Below, in pieces: positions 25,401-40,400 of a stretch of 64,000 bases of DNA. The notes below the pieces were generated by a model. It saw only the letters and a list, made by a program, of their open reading frames with translations, did no database searches and had not been told where the DNA came from. Positions within the stretch are counted from its first letter, which is position 1. Every line of letters begins with the position of its first letter. Made by a program: the position numbers and the translations under genes. The DNA is from an uncultured Clostridia bacterium (GTDB lineage: Bacteria > Bacillota > Clostridia > TANB77 > CAG-508): the NCBI GenBank assembly GCA_934130975.1, contig CAKOYU010000002.1, positions 1 through 64,000 of the forward strand, in the 5' to 3' direction.

Positions 25401-28400
25401 TCCAATAACAATAAAAAATTATACTGGAGGAAAAATTGATGTTTCAATAGATGCAGGAGCTTTAGTTGATGTAGCAGGAAATACTAGTGTTACTAAAACG
25501 TATTCGATAACTCCTAAGATAGATACTACAGCACCAATTTGGGCAACAAGTATAAGTAACGGAACATTTTCAAGTTCAGGGCACACCTATGCATTAAACT
25601 TAGTAGGAACAGACGAAACAGAATTAAATAGTTCATCATCAGTGTTAAGTACATCAAATGTAACAGTAAAAGTAAAAGGAACGACAGTAAGTTCAAGTAA
25701 TTTAACATTTGGAACAGCAACAACAACATCAACAAGTGGAAAAGTAACAAAGAAAACATTTCCATTAACAATAAAAAATTACTGGGGAGGACAAATAGAT
25801 ATTACAATAAGTTCTGGAGCATTAGTAGATGCAGTAGGAAATAAAAGTTCATCAAAAACATATTCAATTTCAGCACCATCAGGCTCAGACTCAACAGCAC
25901 CAAAATGGGCAGATAGTGTAAGTGGTGGAACATATTCATCAACAGCAAAAACATATGCATTAAATTTAATAGGAACAGACGAAACAGCATTAAATGACAG
26001 TTCATCAACATTAAATACATCAAATGTAGTAGTAAAAGTAAATGGAACAACAGTAAGTTCAACATATTTAACATTTGGAACAGCAACAAAGACAACAAAT
26101 TCAAGTGGATATGTAACTAAAAAGACATTTCCATTAACAATAAAAAATTATACAGGTGGAAAAATAACAATAACAATAAATTCAGGAGCATTAAAAGATA
26201 TGGCAGGAAATACTAGTGCTTCAAAAATTTATGAATTTACACCAAACACAGATGTAACATCTCCAGTATGGAATACAAATATAAGTGGAGGAACATATTC
26301 TGCAACAAATAAAACATATGCGTTAAATTTTATAGGAACAGATGAAACTGGATTAAATGATACTGCATCAGTATTAAATACATCAAACGTAACAGTAAAA
26401 ATAAATGGAACAGCAGTAAATTCAACATATTTAACATTTGGAACAGCAACAAAAACAACAAATTCAAATGGAAATATAATCAAAAAAACATTTCCGTTAA
26501 TAATAAAGAATTTTACAGGGGGAACAGTAAATATTACAATTAATGCAAATGCATTAGCAGATACAGCAGGAAACAAAAGTGCACAAAAAACATATTCATT
26601 TACAATAGATGGAACGGCACCAACGTGGAATGCTAGTGTTAGTGGAGGAACATATTCAGGTTCTAGCAAAACATATACATTTGATTTAATAGGAAAAGAC
26701 GAAACATCATTAAATAGTGCATCATCAACATTAAGTTCATCAAATACAACAATAAAAGTAAATGGAACAACAGTAAGTTCAACTAACATAACATTTGGAA
26801 GTGCATCAACAACAACAAATTCAAGTGGAAATGTAACACAGAAAACATTCCCAATAACAATAAAAAATTATACAGGTGGAAAAATTGATATTTCAATAAA
26901 TGCAGAAGCATTAGTAGATAGTGCAGGAAATAAAAGTACCGCAAAAACATACTCATTTACACCAACTGTTGACAATGTTGTGCCAACATGGGCAGATTCA
27001 ATAACTGGTGGAACATATTCATCAACTAATTCAACATATTCATTAACATTAACAGGTTCAGATGATGTAGCATTAAATTCATCTGCATCAGTATTAAACT
27101 CAAATAAAGTAAATGTAAAAGTAAATGGAAGCACAGTAAGTTCAAGCAATTTATCATTTGGGTCAGGAACACTAAGCTCAGATGGAAAAACAAAAACATT
27201 TCCATTAACAATAAGAAACTTTACAGGAGGAAATGTAGAAATAACAATATATGCAGGGGCTTTGGTAGATACATCAGAAAATTCAAGCTCTCAAAAAGTG
27301 TATACATTCACAGTAGATGGAACATTGCCAGTATGGAATAGTAGCATAAGTGGTGGAACATATGATGCAAATAATAAAACATATGCATTAAAATTAATAG
27401 GAACAGATGAAACAGGATTAAATAATACAGCATCAGTACTAAATTCTTCAAATGTAACTGTAACAATGGGTGGAAAAACAGCAAGTGTAACATTTGGAAC
27501 AGCAACATTAAATGATAAAACAAAAACATTTCCATTAACAATTAATAACTTTACAGGTGGAGATATTACAATATCAATAAGTGCAGGAGCATTAGTAGAT
27601 ACATCTGGAAACAAGAGTAGTGCTAAAACTTATTCATTTAATGTAGATGTAACACCACCAGTGTGGGCAGATAATGTTAATAATAGAACATTTAGTACTT
27701 CAACAAGTACATATTCATTTGATTTAGTAGGAACAGACGAAACAGGATTGAATAGTAGTACATCAGTATTAAATACATCAAATTTAACTGTTGCAGTAGA
27801 TGGTGTAGCAGTAACATCAAGTGATTTGACAATTGGAACAGGAACATTAGCTTCTGGTTCTAAAACAAAAACATTTCCAATAAGTATAAAAAACTTTAAA
27901 GGAGGAAATGTAAAGATAGAAATAAAAGCAGGAGCATTAAAAGATACATCTGGTAATACAAGTGCATACAAAGAATATCAATTTTTAACAGATATACAAG
28001 CACCAGTATGGGGAGATGCAACAGGAAGTTATAACCCAGATGACCAATCATATACAATAACAGTAACAGGTACTGATAATGTAGAATTAAATACAAACTC
28101 ATCAGCAATAACAACATCAAATTCAACACTTACAGTTGGAGGAACAAGAGTAACACCAACAATAACGAAAACAGCTTCAACATCAACAAGTGTTACATAT
28201 CAAATAAAAATATCAAATCATACAGGTGGAGCAATTTCGCTTAGAATTAATGCAGGAGCATTAGTAGATACACAGAATAATACAAGTGAGGAGAAAACTT
28301 ATTCGTTTGCTGCTATGGATGCAACAAAACCAACATGGAAAAATAGTATAGATAGTGCCCAATATGATAAGCAGACTGGAATATATACATTTAACTTAAT

Positions 28401-31400
28401 AGGGACAGATAATATTAAATTAAATAATTCATCATCATCCCTAGCTGGAAAACTTACAATAAAAACAGGTTCAACTGTAGTAAGTGCAAGTGATTTAACT
28501 ATAGGAAGTGGAACATTAAGCTCAGATGGAAAAACAAAAACATTCCCAATAACAGTTAGAAACTTTAAAGGTGGAAATGTAACAATATCAATTGCTTCAA
28601 AAGCATTATATGATACAACAGGAAACTGGAGTGATGCAAAAACTTATACATTCTTCCAAGATGTAACGCCACCAGTATGGGCAGATGATTTTAGAAATGC
28701 TATATATGACCATACAAACAAAATATATAAATTTGAATTAGTAGGTTCAGATGAAACTGCATTAAGTGACACTGGCTCAAAATTAAATGCAACAATAACT
28801 GTTGGAGGACAAACTGCAAATGTAACTTATGGTAAAGCTACATTTGATTCAAGCACACAGTCAAAAATATTCCCTGTTGAAATAAATAATTATACAGGAG
28901 AAGAAATAAAAGTAAATATTGCAGATGGGTCATTAGTAGATACTGCGAAAAATGAAAGTAATGCAAAAGAGTATAGAAAAGTACCAGATATCACAAGGCC
29001 GATATGGGAATATCAAAATGTAACATATGATGCAAAAAATAAAATATATGCACTAGAATTAGTAGGAACAGATGAGACAGCATTAAATACAGATGTATCA
29101 ACTTTAATATCAAGTGGAAGTTCAAAAAATGTAACTGTAACTTGTGGAGGTACAGCAGTAGCACCAACATTAGAAAAAATTTCTACAACTTCAACAAAGA
29201 TAATTTATAAATTATCAATAATAGATTACCCAGGTGGAGCAGTACGTATTAAGATAAATGAAGGAGCATTAAAAGATACTTCATCAAATCCAAGTGAAGA
29301 GAGAATAATATCACTTGATGCAAAAGATGTTACAAAACCACAATTAAAAGCACAAAATCCAAGTTATACTGAAGATGTAGGATATACTTTTGAGATAGTT
29401 GCAACAGATAATGAGGAATTAGATACAGCTAAATCAAATTTAGCTCCAAGTGGAAGTGCAAAAAATATAACAGTAACTTGTGGAACAGAAACAGTTGTAC
29501 CAATAATAACATCTACAGTTTCGGCAGATAAAAAACAAATAATCTACAAAGTTGTTATACCAGATTATCCAACAGGAGGAGTACAAGTAGAAGTTTCTCA
29601 AGGAGCGATACTAGATATAATAGGAAATGAAAGTGATGGTAAAACATTCTCATTACCAGCAATGGATGTAAAAAAACCATGGTGGGCAGATACAGTAGAC
29701 CTAGAATATGATGAAAATAATAACAGAGTAAATATTGTATTAACTGCAGTAGATGATGCTGGAATAAATAATTCTCAGTCTGTATTAACATTAGGAAGTA
29801 ATATCAGAGTTTACAACAATGGTTCTCTTATTACATCAAACATAACAATGGGAACACAACAAATTAGTGATGATCTTTTAACAAAAACATTCCCTATTAC
29901 AATAGATAAATTTACAGGAGGAACAATAAGTATTGCAATAGATGCAGAAACTATTGTTGATAATAGTGGTAAAAAGAGTGAAGAAAAATCATATGCATTT
30001 ACAGATATGATTAAGCCAAAATGGTATATGAATGGAAATGGTACTTACAATAGAACAACACCACCAAACTATACTTTGATGTTTGAAGCAAGAGATGATA
30101 CAGAAATACAAACAGCACAATTAACAACATCTGATATAACAGTTACAGTTGGAGGAACAACAGTAACACCTACAATTACTTTAGAAAGTGATGGTTCACA
30201 AGTAAAGAAATATAAAGTAGTAATACCAGATTATACACAAGGAACAATTAAAGCAGTAATAAGGCAAGGAACAATTGTTGATACTACAGGAAATACAAGT
30301 GTGGAAGCACAGTTTTCTGTAACACCAGATGTAACACCACCAACATGGAGAGCTGAAAATGCACAATATGTTTCTCCTACTACAAGTAATGATATTAAAA
30401 TTGATTTGATAGGTTCTGATAATATTGCGGTTGCAAAAGCAGATTTATCAGTTAAAAACATAATTGTTAAAGTAGGTGAAACTAATGTTGATCCAGGTAA
30501 ATTATCATTAGTTAAGTCAGATAGTTATACAGATGGTAACAATGGAGTTAAATATACTTTAACAATTAAAGATTATACAGGAGGAGAGAATATAAGTATA
30601 TTTATACCGTCAGGAACTTTAACAGATAGAGCTGAAAATACAAGTATTGATACAACTCTTTCTATAGAGGCAATAATACCTCCAGAAGATACTGATATAC
30701 CAGTAGTAAGTAATATTCAACCAGATGTTGATAACTTAACACAAACTATTTATATTACTTTTGATATAACTGATAGTAGTTTTAATTATTTACATCACTT
30801 AACAGCAGATGATTTTAAAGTTACTAAGACTTATAAAAAGTCTTCTAGTGGTAGTTGGCCTTGGGGAGGAACAACAACAGAAGTAACAGACACACTAACT
30901 CCAACAATAGAAATTTTAAGAGAAACAAGATTAAAAGGCCAAAAAGGATATCAATATAAAATTAAATTAACTGATGTTAATATAACTACAGATACAATAA
31001 CCTCTATAACAGGACAAGTAGATAATCCTGCTTTAATAAAAGTTTATTTAAATGCAGATGCAATGCAAGACTTACATGGAAAAGGAAATGAAGAAACTGA
31101 ATTGATGAGTAGAAATGTTACATTTAAAGCTTCTTCAGAAGATGCAGCAATTAGCAAAAGAACAGTAACAGTAACAAATACAGAAGATTCAAAACAAATG
31201 GAAATAGAAATTGCTTTAAACCAAACAAGCTCTTGGTGGAAAGAATTTTTCTATAAAGTAACTACAGGAAATTGGCCTAATACACATAAAGTTGAATATA
31301 CCGGAAAACTATTAAATAAAAGCAATATATTCCATATGTATTTTGATGGTGTAGAAGTAAGTAATGAAATAAGAAATAGAATGATAACTACAGTAGAAGA

Positions 31401-34400
31401 GGTCGCTAATAGTGAAAGCAATAATAACAGTACTGATAGACCTTGGTATATACCACCTTCATATGGATATGGAACAACTGTAACCAAAACAGCATTATAT
31501 AGAATAGTTATTAGTAACTTAGAAGAAGCAATAAGACAAACAGAAATAGGGAAAAATTACAAAGAATGGAGTGGTAATGTTCAATTAGATATTGGACCAG
31601 ACTCTAGCACATTATTCCAATTAAAAGAATCATTATCAGACCAAACAAATAAAAACACTAAAGACACACTTTTCGTAGACGTTATAAAACCAGAAGTTGA
31701 AGTAAAAGGTGTTCAAATAAATGATTCAGAAATGGATAGTGTAACAGTAAACTTAAGAGTAACTGATAAATATTTTGATGAGTATTACAGTACAATGGGT
31801 GTATCTACACTAGATAAAACCAAAATATATGTAACTGCAGATGGAACTAAAGCAACAGAAGATGCAACAGGAATAAGAGTTGAATATGGAAAAGCAACAA
31901 ATGTTACAGAAACAAGAGATGATGAGAGTGTTATTATAGGTGTTGACCAAAGTATAACAATAACTGGATTGAAGAATAATTTAGATAAAGCACTAAAACT
32001 GGTATTAGAAAATGGAGCGGCACTGGATTATTCAGGGAACTCGAGTGAATCTAAAGAAATCTCATTGTTTAGCAGATTAATGTCGACAGCAACAGAAAAA
32101 CAACAAACAAGTTTATTTTTAAATAACCCATATAATATTCAAAGACAAAATGTAGAAAGTGTAGAATTTAGAAACTCTACTCTAAATGTAATTTCTGCAA
32201 ACTCATGGGATGTTTCTGAAAATAAAGATGGTTCTATTGTAGCTTGGTATCAACAAACATCAACAGGAACTTACAAAGTATACATTGCAAGTGATGGAAT
32301 TATATATGCAAATCCAAATTCATCATATTTATTCTCTTACATAGGTTATTCTTCTGGATGTAATGATACAAATGTAATTTATAACTTAAGTAATTTGAAT
32401 TTAAAATTTGCAACAAAAATGGATGGAATGTTTAATTATACAGGATATAATTCAATGTTAGAATTAAACTTAGGAGATTCATTTGACACAAGCAGTGTTA
32501 CATCAATGTCTAAAATGTTTGACCACACAGGTTATAATGCAATGGATACACTAAACTTAGGAGCAAACTTTAATACAGCAAAAGTAACTGATATGAGTTA
32601 TATGTTTTATGGAACAGCTGGTGCAAGTACAAGTATTAGTAAAATATCATTAGGATTAAATTTCTATACAACATCAGCAACAGATATGACAAGTATGTTC
32701 CAAGGTTGCGGTGTTGCCAATTTGGCAGAATTAGATTTAGGACCAGCATTTACAAAAATAGCTGATAATAATGAAAATTTTGCAATAAATTGTGGTAAAT
32801 CTGGAACTATAAATATATATGTAGGTTCTGCAATTTATAATGCAAAGGGTGGATTTAGATTAGGAGCAAATTCAACAGATACTATAGCATTTTCAAGAAC
32901 AGTTCCTAAATATAAACCAGAATGGTCAAAAGTATTAGCAAGTTTAGACACATCAAGCAAAAAAATGACTGTAAATATAAAAGGAAATGTAGATTCAAAT
33001 AATTATGGAACAGCTGATAAAACTGTAAATAATAAATTATCAATAGGAGAAGATACTACTAAAATAACAGTAAAAGTTGATAAAGAAGAGACAACTGATA
33101 TTACAAAAAATGTTCAAAGTATAACAAAAGGACCAGCAGAGACAGTAAATGCAGAAATAATTTTAAGTAATTTCCAACAAGACACAGTAAAAGAAAATAA
33201 AACATATTTAGAATGGGCTGGAAATATTGCATTACAACTAGCAGAAGGAACATTAGTAGATAACTATGGAAATCCAAACTTAGCAATAGCTGATGAAGAT
33301 GTAAAAGATGTTACAACAAATAAAAATACAGATGGAATGATGTTTGCTGATTTAATAAAACCAAAATTAATGTATGAACAATCAAGTGCGGTAATAGACA
33401 AAAATGCTAAAACAGTAAAAATAGTATTTTCTGTAACAGATAAATATTATGCAAGAGAAAATTTGGATATAAGTAAATTAAGCATAAGAATTGATGGTAC
33501 AGATGTATCAGAAATTCCAACTGTTAAAAAGACATTAGATAAAGTAGCAACAAGCACAGGAGTAAAATTTACATTAACATTATCTGAATTACAACAAGAT
33601 TCAATTGCAAGTGGAAAAAGATATTTAGATTATAGTGGTAGTATTACAGTATCTATACCAGAAAACCAAATATTTGACCAATCAGGAAATGGAAATGTTG
33701 CAACAGGTATAGGAATAGGACCAGGAACAACAATAGTAAAAGAAAACGCAAGTGATTTACAAGTAATAGATTTAGTAAAACCAACATGGCAATTACAGGC
33801 TAACAAAGGAATTACAGTAGATTTTGCAAATAAAACAGTAACAATACCATTAGAGGTAACTGATAAATACTTTAATACAAGTACATTAACAAATAAACTA
33901 AAACTTTTAGTAAATGGACAAGAATCAACAACAGGAGGAACAATTAGTATTGAATCAGGACCAACAGAGATTAAAGAGCCAAGAAATGGCCAAGATGTTT
34001 TAATAGGACATTCATATACTGTAAAAATAACGAATATAGACGTAAGTTCAGGACAACTTGGAATTAGAATTCCAAAAGGAGTTGCAAGTGATAGTTCTAA
34101 TAATACAAATGACCCAAAAGATCTTGTGTTATTTAATAGATTAAAGGCAACAAATACAGAAAAAACAGAAACTAGTGGATTTTTAGGTAATGCAAATATA
34201 CAAAGACAAAAAATATATAATGTAATTTTTGAAACAAATATATCAAGTGCAGTTTATGACCATAAAACAAATACAATTACAGATACAACAAGAGCATGGG
34301 ATGTATCTTCAGCAGGAGATAAATCAATAATAGCTTGGTATACTGATGACGAGATAAGAAGCGGAACTTATAGAATTCACATTGGAAGTGAAGGTGGAAT

Positions 34401-37400
34401 ACTTGCTAATGCAGATTCAAGTTATTTATTTGCTAATATAGGAAGTTCAAACAATTGTACTTCAGAAATAGCAATATCAAACTTAAATTTACTAGATGTA
34501 AGTACAGTAACTAATATGAATTATATGTTTGCTAATACTGGTAAAAATGCAATGAAAGAATTAGATTTAGGAGATAATTTTAATTCTTCTAGTGCAACAA
34601 CAATGGCAGGAATGTTTAAAGGTACAGGATATACAGCAATGAAAAGCTTAGATGTAAGTAAACTAAATACAACAGTAGTAACTGATATGACAGATATGTT
34701 TAACTCTACAGGACATGATGCAATGCAAAGTTTAACATTTGGCAATAATTTTAATACTTCAAAAGTAACTAGTATGTCTGGAATGTTTACAAATACGGAA
34801 AAACTACAAAATTTAGATGTTTCTAAATTTAATACAAGTTCAGTACAAAACATGAGTTATATGTTTGCAAACACAAAAGCATTAACAACATTAGACTTAA
34901 GCAACTTTAATACAGCAAATGTAACAAAAATGCAATATATGTTCCAAAATGCTGAAAAATTAACAAGCTTAAATCTTGGAAGTAGCTTTAATACGGCGAA
35001 AGTAACAGATATGAGTTATATGTTTAATAGAACAGGAAGTTCAGCACTAACAATGTTGAAATTAGGAGGTAATTTCTATACAACAGCAGTAACAAATATG
35101 ACAAGCATGTTTGAAGGTTGTGGAGCTGGAAGTATGATAACATTAGATTTAGGCCCTGCATTTACAAAGATTGCAGGAACAAATACAAACATGTTTAAAG
35201 ACTGTGGACAACAAGATAATGTAAAAATATATGTAGGTTCAGCAATTTACTCAGGTGATAAAGAATTAAGACTTAGTGCAGATTCAAGTACAAAAATAAG
35301 TTATACAAGAGGAATTATAGTACCACAATATAGACCACAATGGAAAATTACAACAACAGCACCAGATAAAACAAACTCTGCAATAACAGTAACATTAAAT
35401 GGAATTGTAGATTCAGCAAATTATACTGGATACAATAGTAATGTAACAAATAAATTTACTAATGCAACAACATCACAAGTAACAGTAAATATTGATGGAG
35501 ACTCAACAGCAAATGGTAACATTACAAAAACAATAAGTGGGGCAAGCTCAGCGCCAACTTCAAAGGTACAATGTAGTTTAAAATTGACAGGATTTAAAGG
35601 AACAAGACAAGCTTCTAAAAAATACACAGAGTGGAGTGGAAATATAGCATTAGAAATTGCACAAGCAACATTAGTAGATAGCTATGGAAATCCAAACTTA
35701 AAACTTGAAGAAGATAAATTACAAGATAATCCTAAAGGAACTGCAAATGCAACAGGAAAATTATTCTTAGATTCAATAGCACCAGAATTTACATATGAAC
35801 ATTCAGAAACAAAAATAAATCATGAGTCTAAAAAGGTAACTGTTTACTTTAGTGTAACAGACAAATATTTTAAACAAAATAATTTAACAAATCTTTCAGA
35901 TGGATCATATGATGCTAGTGGAATAACATTAAAACTATTAGATACAAATACACAAATTCCAAATGATAATATAAAGAAAACATTAACAAGGGACAGTGAA
36001 ATTTACGAAACAGTAAATGGACAAAACCAAAAAGTTGGAGAAAAATTCAAATTAGTAATTGAAGGCTTAGACCAAGGTGATGGAATTTATTACAGTGGAC
36101 CTATGGCAATAGCATTACCAGCTAATATGGCAACAGATTTTTCTGGAACATCAAATGTTGCAAAATCAATAACAATAGGAGTAGATGATCCAACAAATGA
36201 TTCAAACCATAAAAATCAAGAAATTGTTGATGTAGTAAACCCAGTATGGACTGTAGAAAATATGAGTATTACAAAAGACTCATCAGGAAAAACTAAGGCA
36301 ACAATGGATTTAATAGGTACAGATAAATACTTAAATAAAACAAGCAGTAAGAGTTTATTAACAGCAACAGGTATAAAAGTAATAGTAGATGGAGTTGATA
36401 TTTCTGGATTAGCAACAGAATTATCTAAAACATTAAGTACACCAGTAGAAACAACAAATGGATTGAAGTATACACTTACAATTTCTAATTTAGAAGAATC
36501 ATATAATGCATTTATAACTGCAAGAAATGCAGGAAAAAGAGTATATAGAGAATACAGTGGAGAAGTGTCAATAAAAATTCCAGAGGCAACATTAGTTGAT
36601 AATTATGGAAATAAGAGTTCATCCTTTACAATTGGTGTAGGTGCAATAGATACACTAAAACCTGAAATTGTAAAAGTATCATCATCAACTGATACAACAG
36701 CAAAAACTGAAACAATAGTATTTGACGTAACAGATAAATATTATAGTACAGTATTAGATGATCAAACATTATTAACGAAATTACATGTATTTGTAGATAA
36801 TGAAAATGCAGATGCTATAACAAAACAAATTACAAATGTAGAAACATTAACAGCTACAATTGATGGAGTAGAAAGAACAGTAGGAAAACGTTATACATTA
36901 GTACTATCAGACTTTGAACAAGCAGGACTACAAAGCGGATATAAATTTAAAGGTTTAAGTGGTACAGTAAAAGTTAATGTAGATGCTGGAATTGCAACAG
37001 ATACAAAAGGAAATACAAGTGATGCAACAACATTGCAAGGTGACTTTGTAGACTTTATAGCACCAACTATTATTTACAAATATACAAAACCAGCCGAAGG
37101 TGCTAAATCAGTGAATATAGTATTTGATGTAACAGATAAATACTATTCAAGTGGAGATTTAACATTAGCAGATTTAACTATAAAAATGCAAAATGGTACA
37201 AACTTAGCAAATTACATTGATATGAAAAATATACCAGGTGCGAAATTAACACTTTCAACACCTACAAATGTAGTTGAAACAACAGCAATGAACAAAACAG
37301 TAAATGGAGAAGTAAAAACTGGATTAACAAACCAAGTAGTTGGTAGAAGATATACTTTAACCATTTCTGGATTAGAACAAGCTCAAATTGCAACTGGAGC

Positions 37401-40400
37401 AAAATACTTAGAATATAGTGGTAATGTAACAATTGCAACAACTGCAGGAAAAATAAAAGATACATCTAAAAATGGAAACTTAAATAAAACACTTACATTT
37501 GGAATTGATTTGCCAGATGAAACAGGAACAAAAGAAACACTTGATATTGTAAGTCCAGTTTGGGCAGTAGATTCTCAAACTGTAGATTTAGATAAGCAAG
37601 AAGCAACAATAGTAGTAACAGCAACAGATAAATACTTTAAACAAAGTACTTTAACAAATGATGCTTTAGAATTGTGGATTAATGGTGTACAAGTAGAGAA
37701 AAACGGAACAACAGGAAGAAATCTAATGATAGAAAAACAAGAAGAAATGTATGAAGACTGGATAGAAAATGGAAGAACTTCTAAACATTTAGTTGGTGTT
37801 AAGTATACAATAAAAGCTTCAGGATTTAATGTTGATGAAGGCCAAGTTAAAATTAAAATACCAACAGGAATGATTACAGATTATTCTAACAACAAGAGTG
37901 AAGGTTTAGAGTTTATGCTATATAGTTGTTTAAAAGCGACAAATACAGAAACTTTACCAACTAGTGGATTTTTAGGAAATACTTCAATACAAAGACAAAA
38001 TATAGAAAGTGTAACATTTGTTTCAGGATTGTCAAGTATTGTTAGTGCTACAAAATGGGATGTATCAGCTGGAGATGATGGCTCAATAATGGCTTGGTAT
38101 ACAACAAATTCATCAAATGGAGCATTAAATGTATATATTGGTGGAACTACAGCAATATTTGCAAACCCAGATTCAAGTTATTTATTTGCTAATATAGGTA
38201 GTGCTTCAAAATGTAAAGCAACAGAAGTAATTAAAGGATTAGATTTAGTAACAACAAAAAGAGTTACAAATATGAATCATATGTTCTATAATACAGGTTC
38301 AAATGCAATGACAAAATTAAATTTAGGAACAAACTTTAATACAGAAAGTGTAACCAATATGGGAGCTATGTTCTATAAATGTGGATATGGAAAATTAACA
38401 GACTTTACATTAGGCACTAAATTTAACACAAGCAATGTAACAAATATGACAAATATGTTCCAACAATTTGGAGCAATAACAGTTCTAGACCTAGGAGATA
38501 AATTTAACACAAGCAAAACAACAAATATGACATCAATGTTTGCAGGATGTGGAGAATATACTCTAACAACTTTAAGACTTGGTGACAAATTTGATACAAG
38601 TAATGTAGAAACTATGAATTACATGTTTAATCAAATTGGAATTGGAAAAATGACAACTTTAGATTTAGGAGATAATTTTAGTACTGCAAAAGTAACTAAT
38701 ATGGATTCAATGTTCCAAAATTGTGGATTAAATTCATTACAGGAACTTGATTTAGGACCTAAATTTACAAAGATTGCAAGTTCAAATAGCAATATGTTTA
38801 ACTCTATAGGAAGAACTTCAGGAACAGTTATAGATGCGCCAGAAGCAATATACAAAAATTCTAACAACTTTAGACTTGGAGGAGAAGGTTCAACTGCAAT
38901 TGCATATTCTAGAGGAACGATAAATCCTAAATATAGAACAGAATGGGCAATAGAAAGTACAACAGTAGATAAAACAACTAAAAAAGTTGAAATTACATTA
39001 AGAGGTAAAATCAATTCGCAAATAACAGCATCAGAATACCCTGCAGATATGGTTACAGGTATAGCTGATAAGAGTAAAATAAAAGTATTTATAGATGGTA
39101 CAGAATTAACTAATGTAGAAGAGTCTATGGATATAGGAGATGTAAGCTATAAGGTAAATGATTCTGGAAGAATAGAAATTTTACAAACTATAACATTAAA
39201 AGATTTTGAAGAAGCAACTAGACAATCAGGAAAGAGCTATAAAGAATGGAGTGGAAATATTACATTAAAAATACTTCAAGATTCTGGATTAATAGAAAAC
39301 TATGGAAGTCAAAATATAGAGCAAACACTTACAGATGTAACATTTGTTGACTTTATAACACCAGAGATTACTTATAAATGGTCAGAAACAAAAATAGACT
39401 ATGGAGAAAAAACATTAACAGTAGTATTTTCTGTAGTAGATAAGTATTTTGCAAGTTCAAGTATTACTGCAGACAATTTAGTAATAAAAATGAAAGATGA
39501 GGATGCAGTACCACAGAATATTACAAAAACTTTAACATCAGAAGATATTAAAGAGATAAGAAATGGTAAAGAAGAGACAATAGGTAAAAAATACACATTG
39601 ACAATAGGTGGTTTAGAACAAGCAAGCAAATCAGAAGGAGCAAAATATAAAGATTACAGTGGACCAATAAGCATTGGAATACCAAGTAAAGTACTATATG
39701 ATACTTCAAATAATTACAACCAAGATCCAATGACTATTACAGTTGGAGTTGACGAACCTGATAAAACAGGCTCAGAACAGATAGTTGACGTTGTTGATCC
39801 AATTTGGGAAGTTAAAAATGTTAAACAAGTAACAGATAGCCAAACAAATGAAAAAGAACTAACAATGGAATTATATGGTACAGATAAATATTTTAAACAA
39901 TCAACATTAGATGTAAATAAAATTCATGTATTTGTTGATGGAACAGAAATAACAGATAATAACTATGTAAAGAAAGAACTAAGTGAACCAGTAGATCAAG
40001 AATCAGAAAATAATGGTAGAGTATATGGAGTAAAATATATTTTAAGATTAAGCGATTGGGCTGAATCAGATCAAGATTTTGCTGGAAGTGGTAAAACTTA
40101 TAGAGAATATAGTGGAAATACAGTAATAAAAATTGATGAAGGAACAATTGAAGATGAACATGGAAATACAAATAAGGCAGAGAATAGTGAATTTATATTA
40201 GGAAAAGTAGACTTTGTAAAACCTGACATTGTTTATAAATCAGCAAAAACAAAAATAGATAGAAATAATAAAACATTAACAGTAGAATTTGATGTTACTG
40301 ATAAATACTATGATATTTCAAAAGCCAAATTAGCTTTATCAGACTTAACAGTTAGAGTTGATGGAAAACAAATGACAACAGCAGAGTTGACAAATTCAAA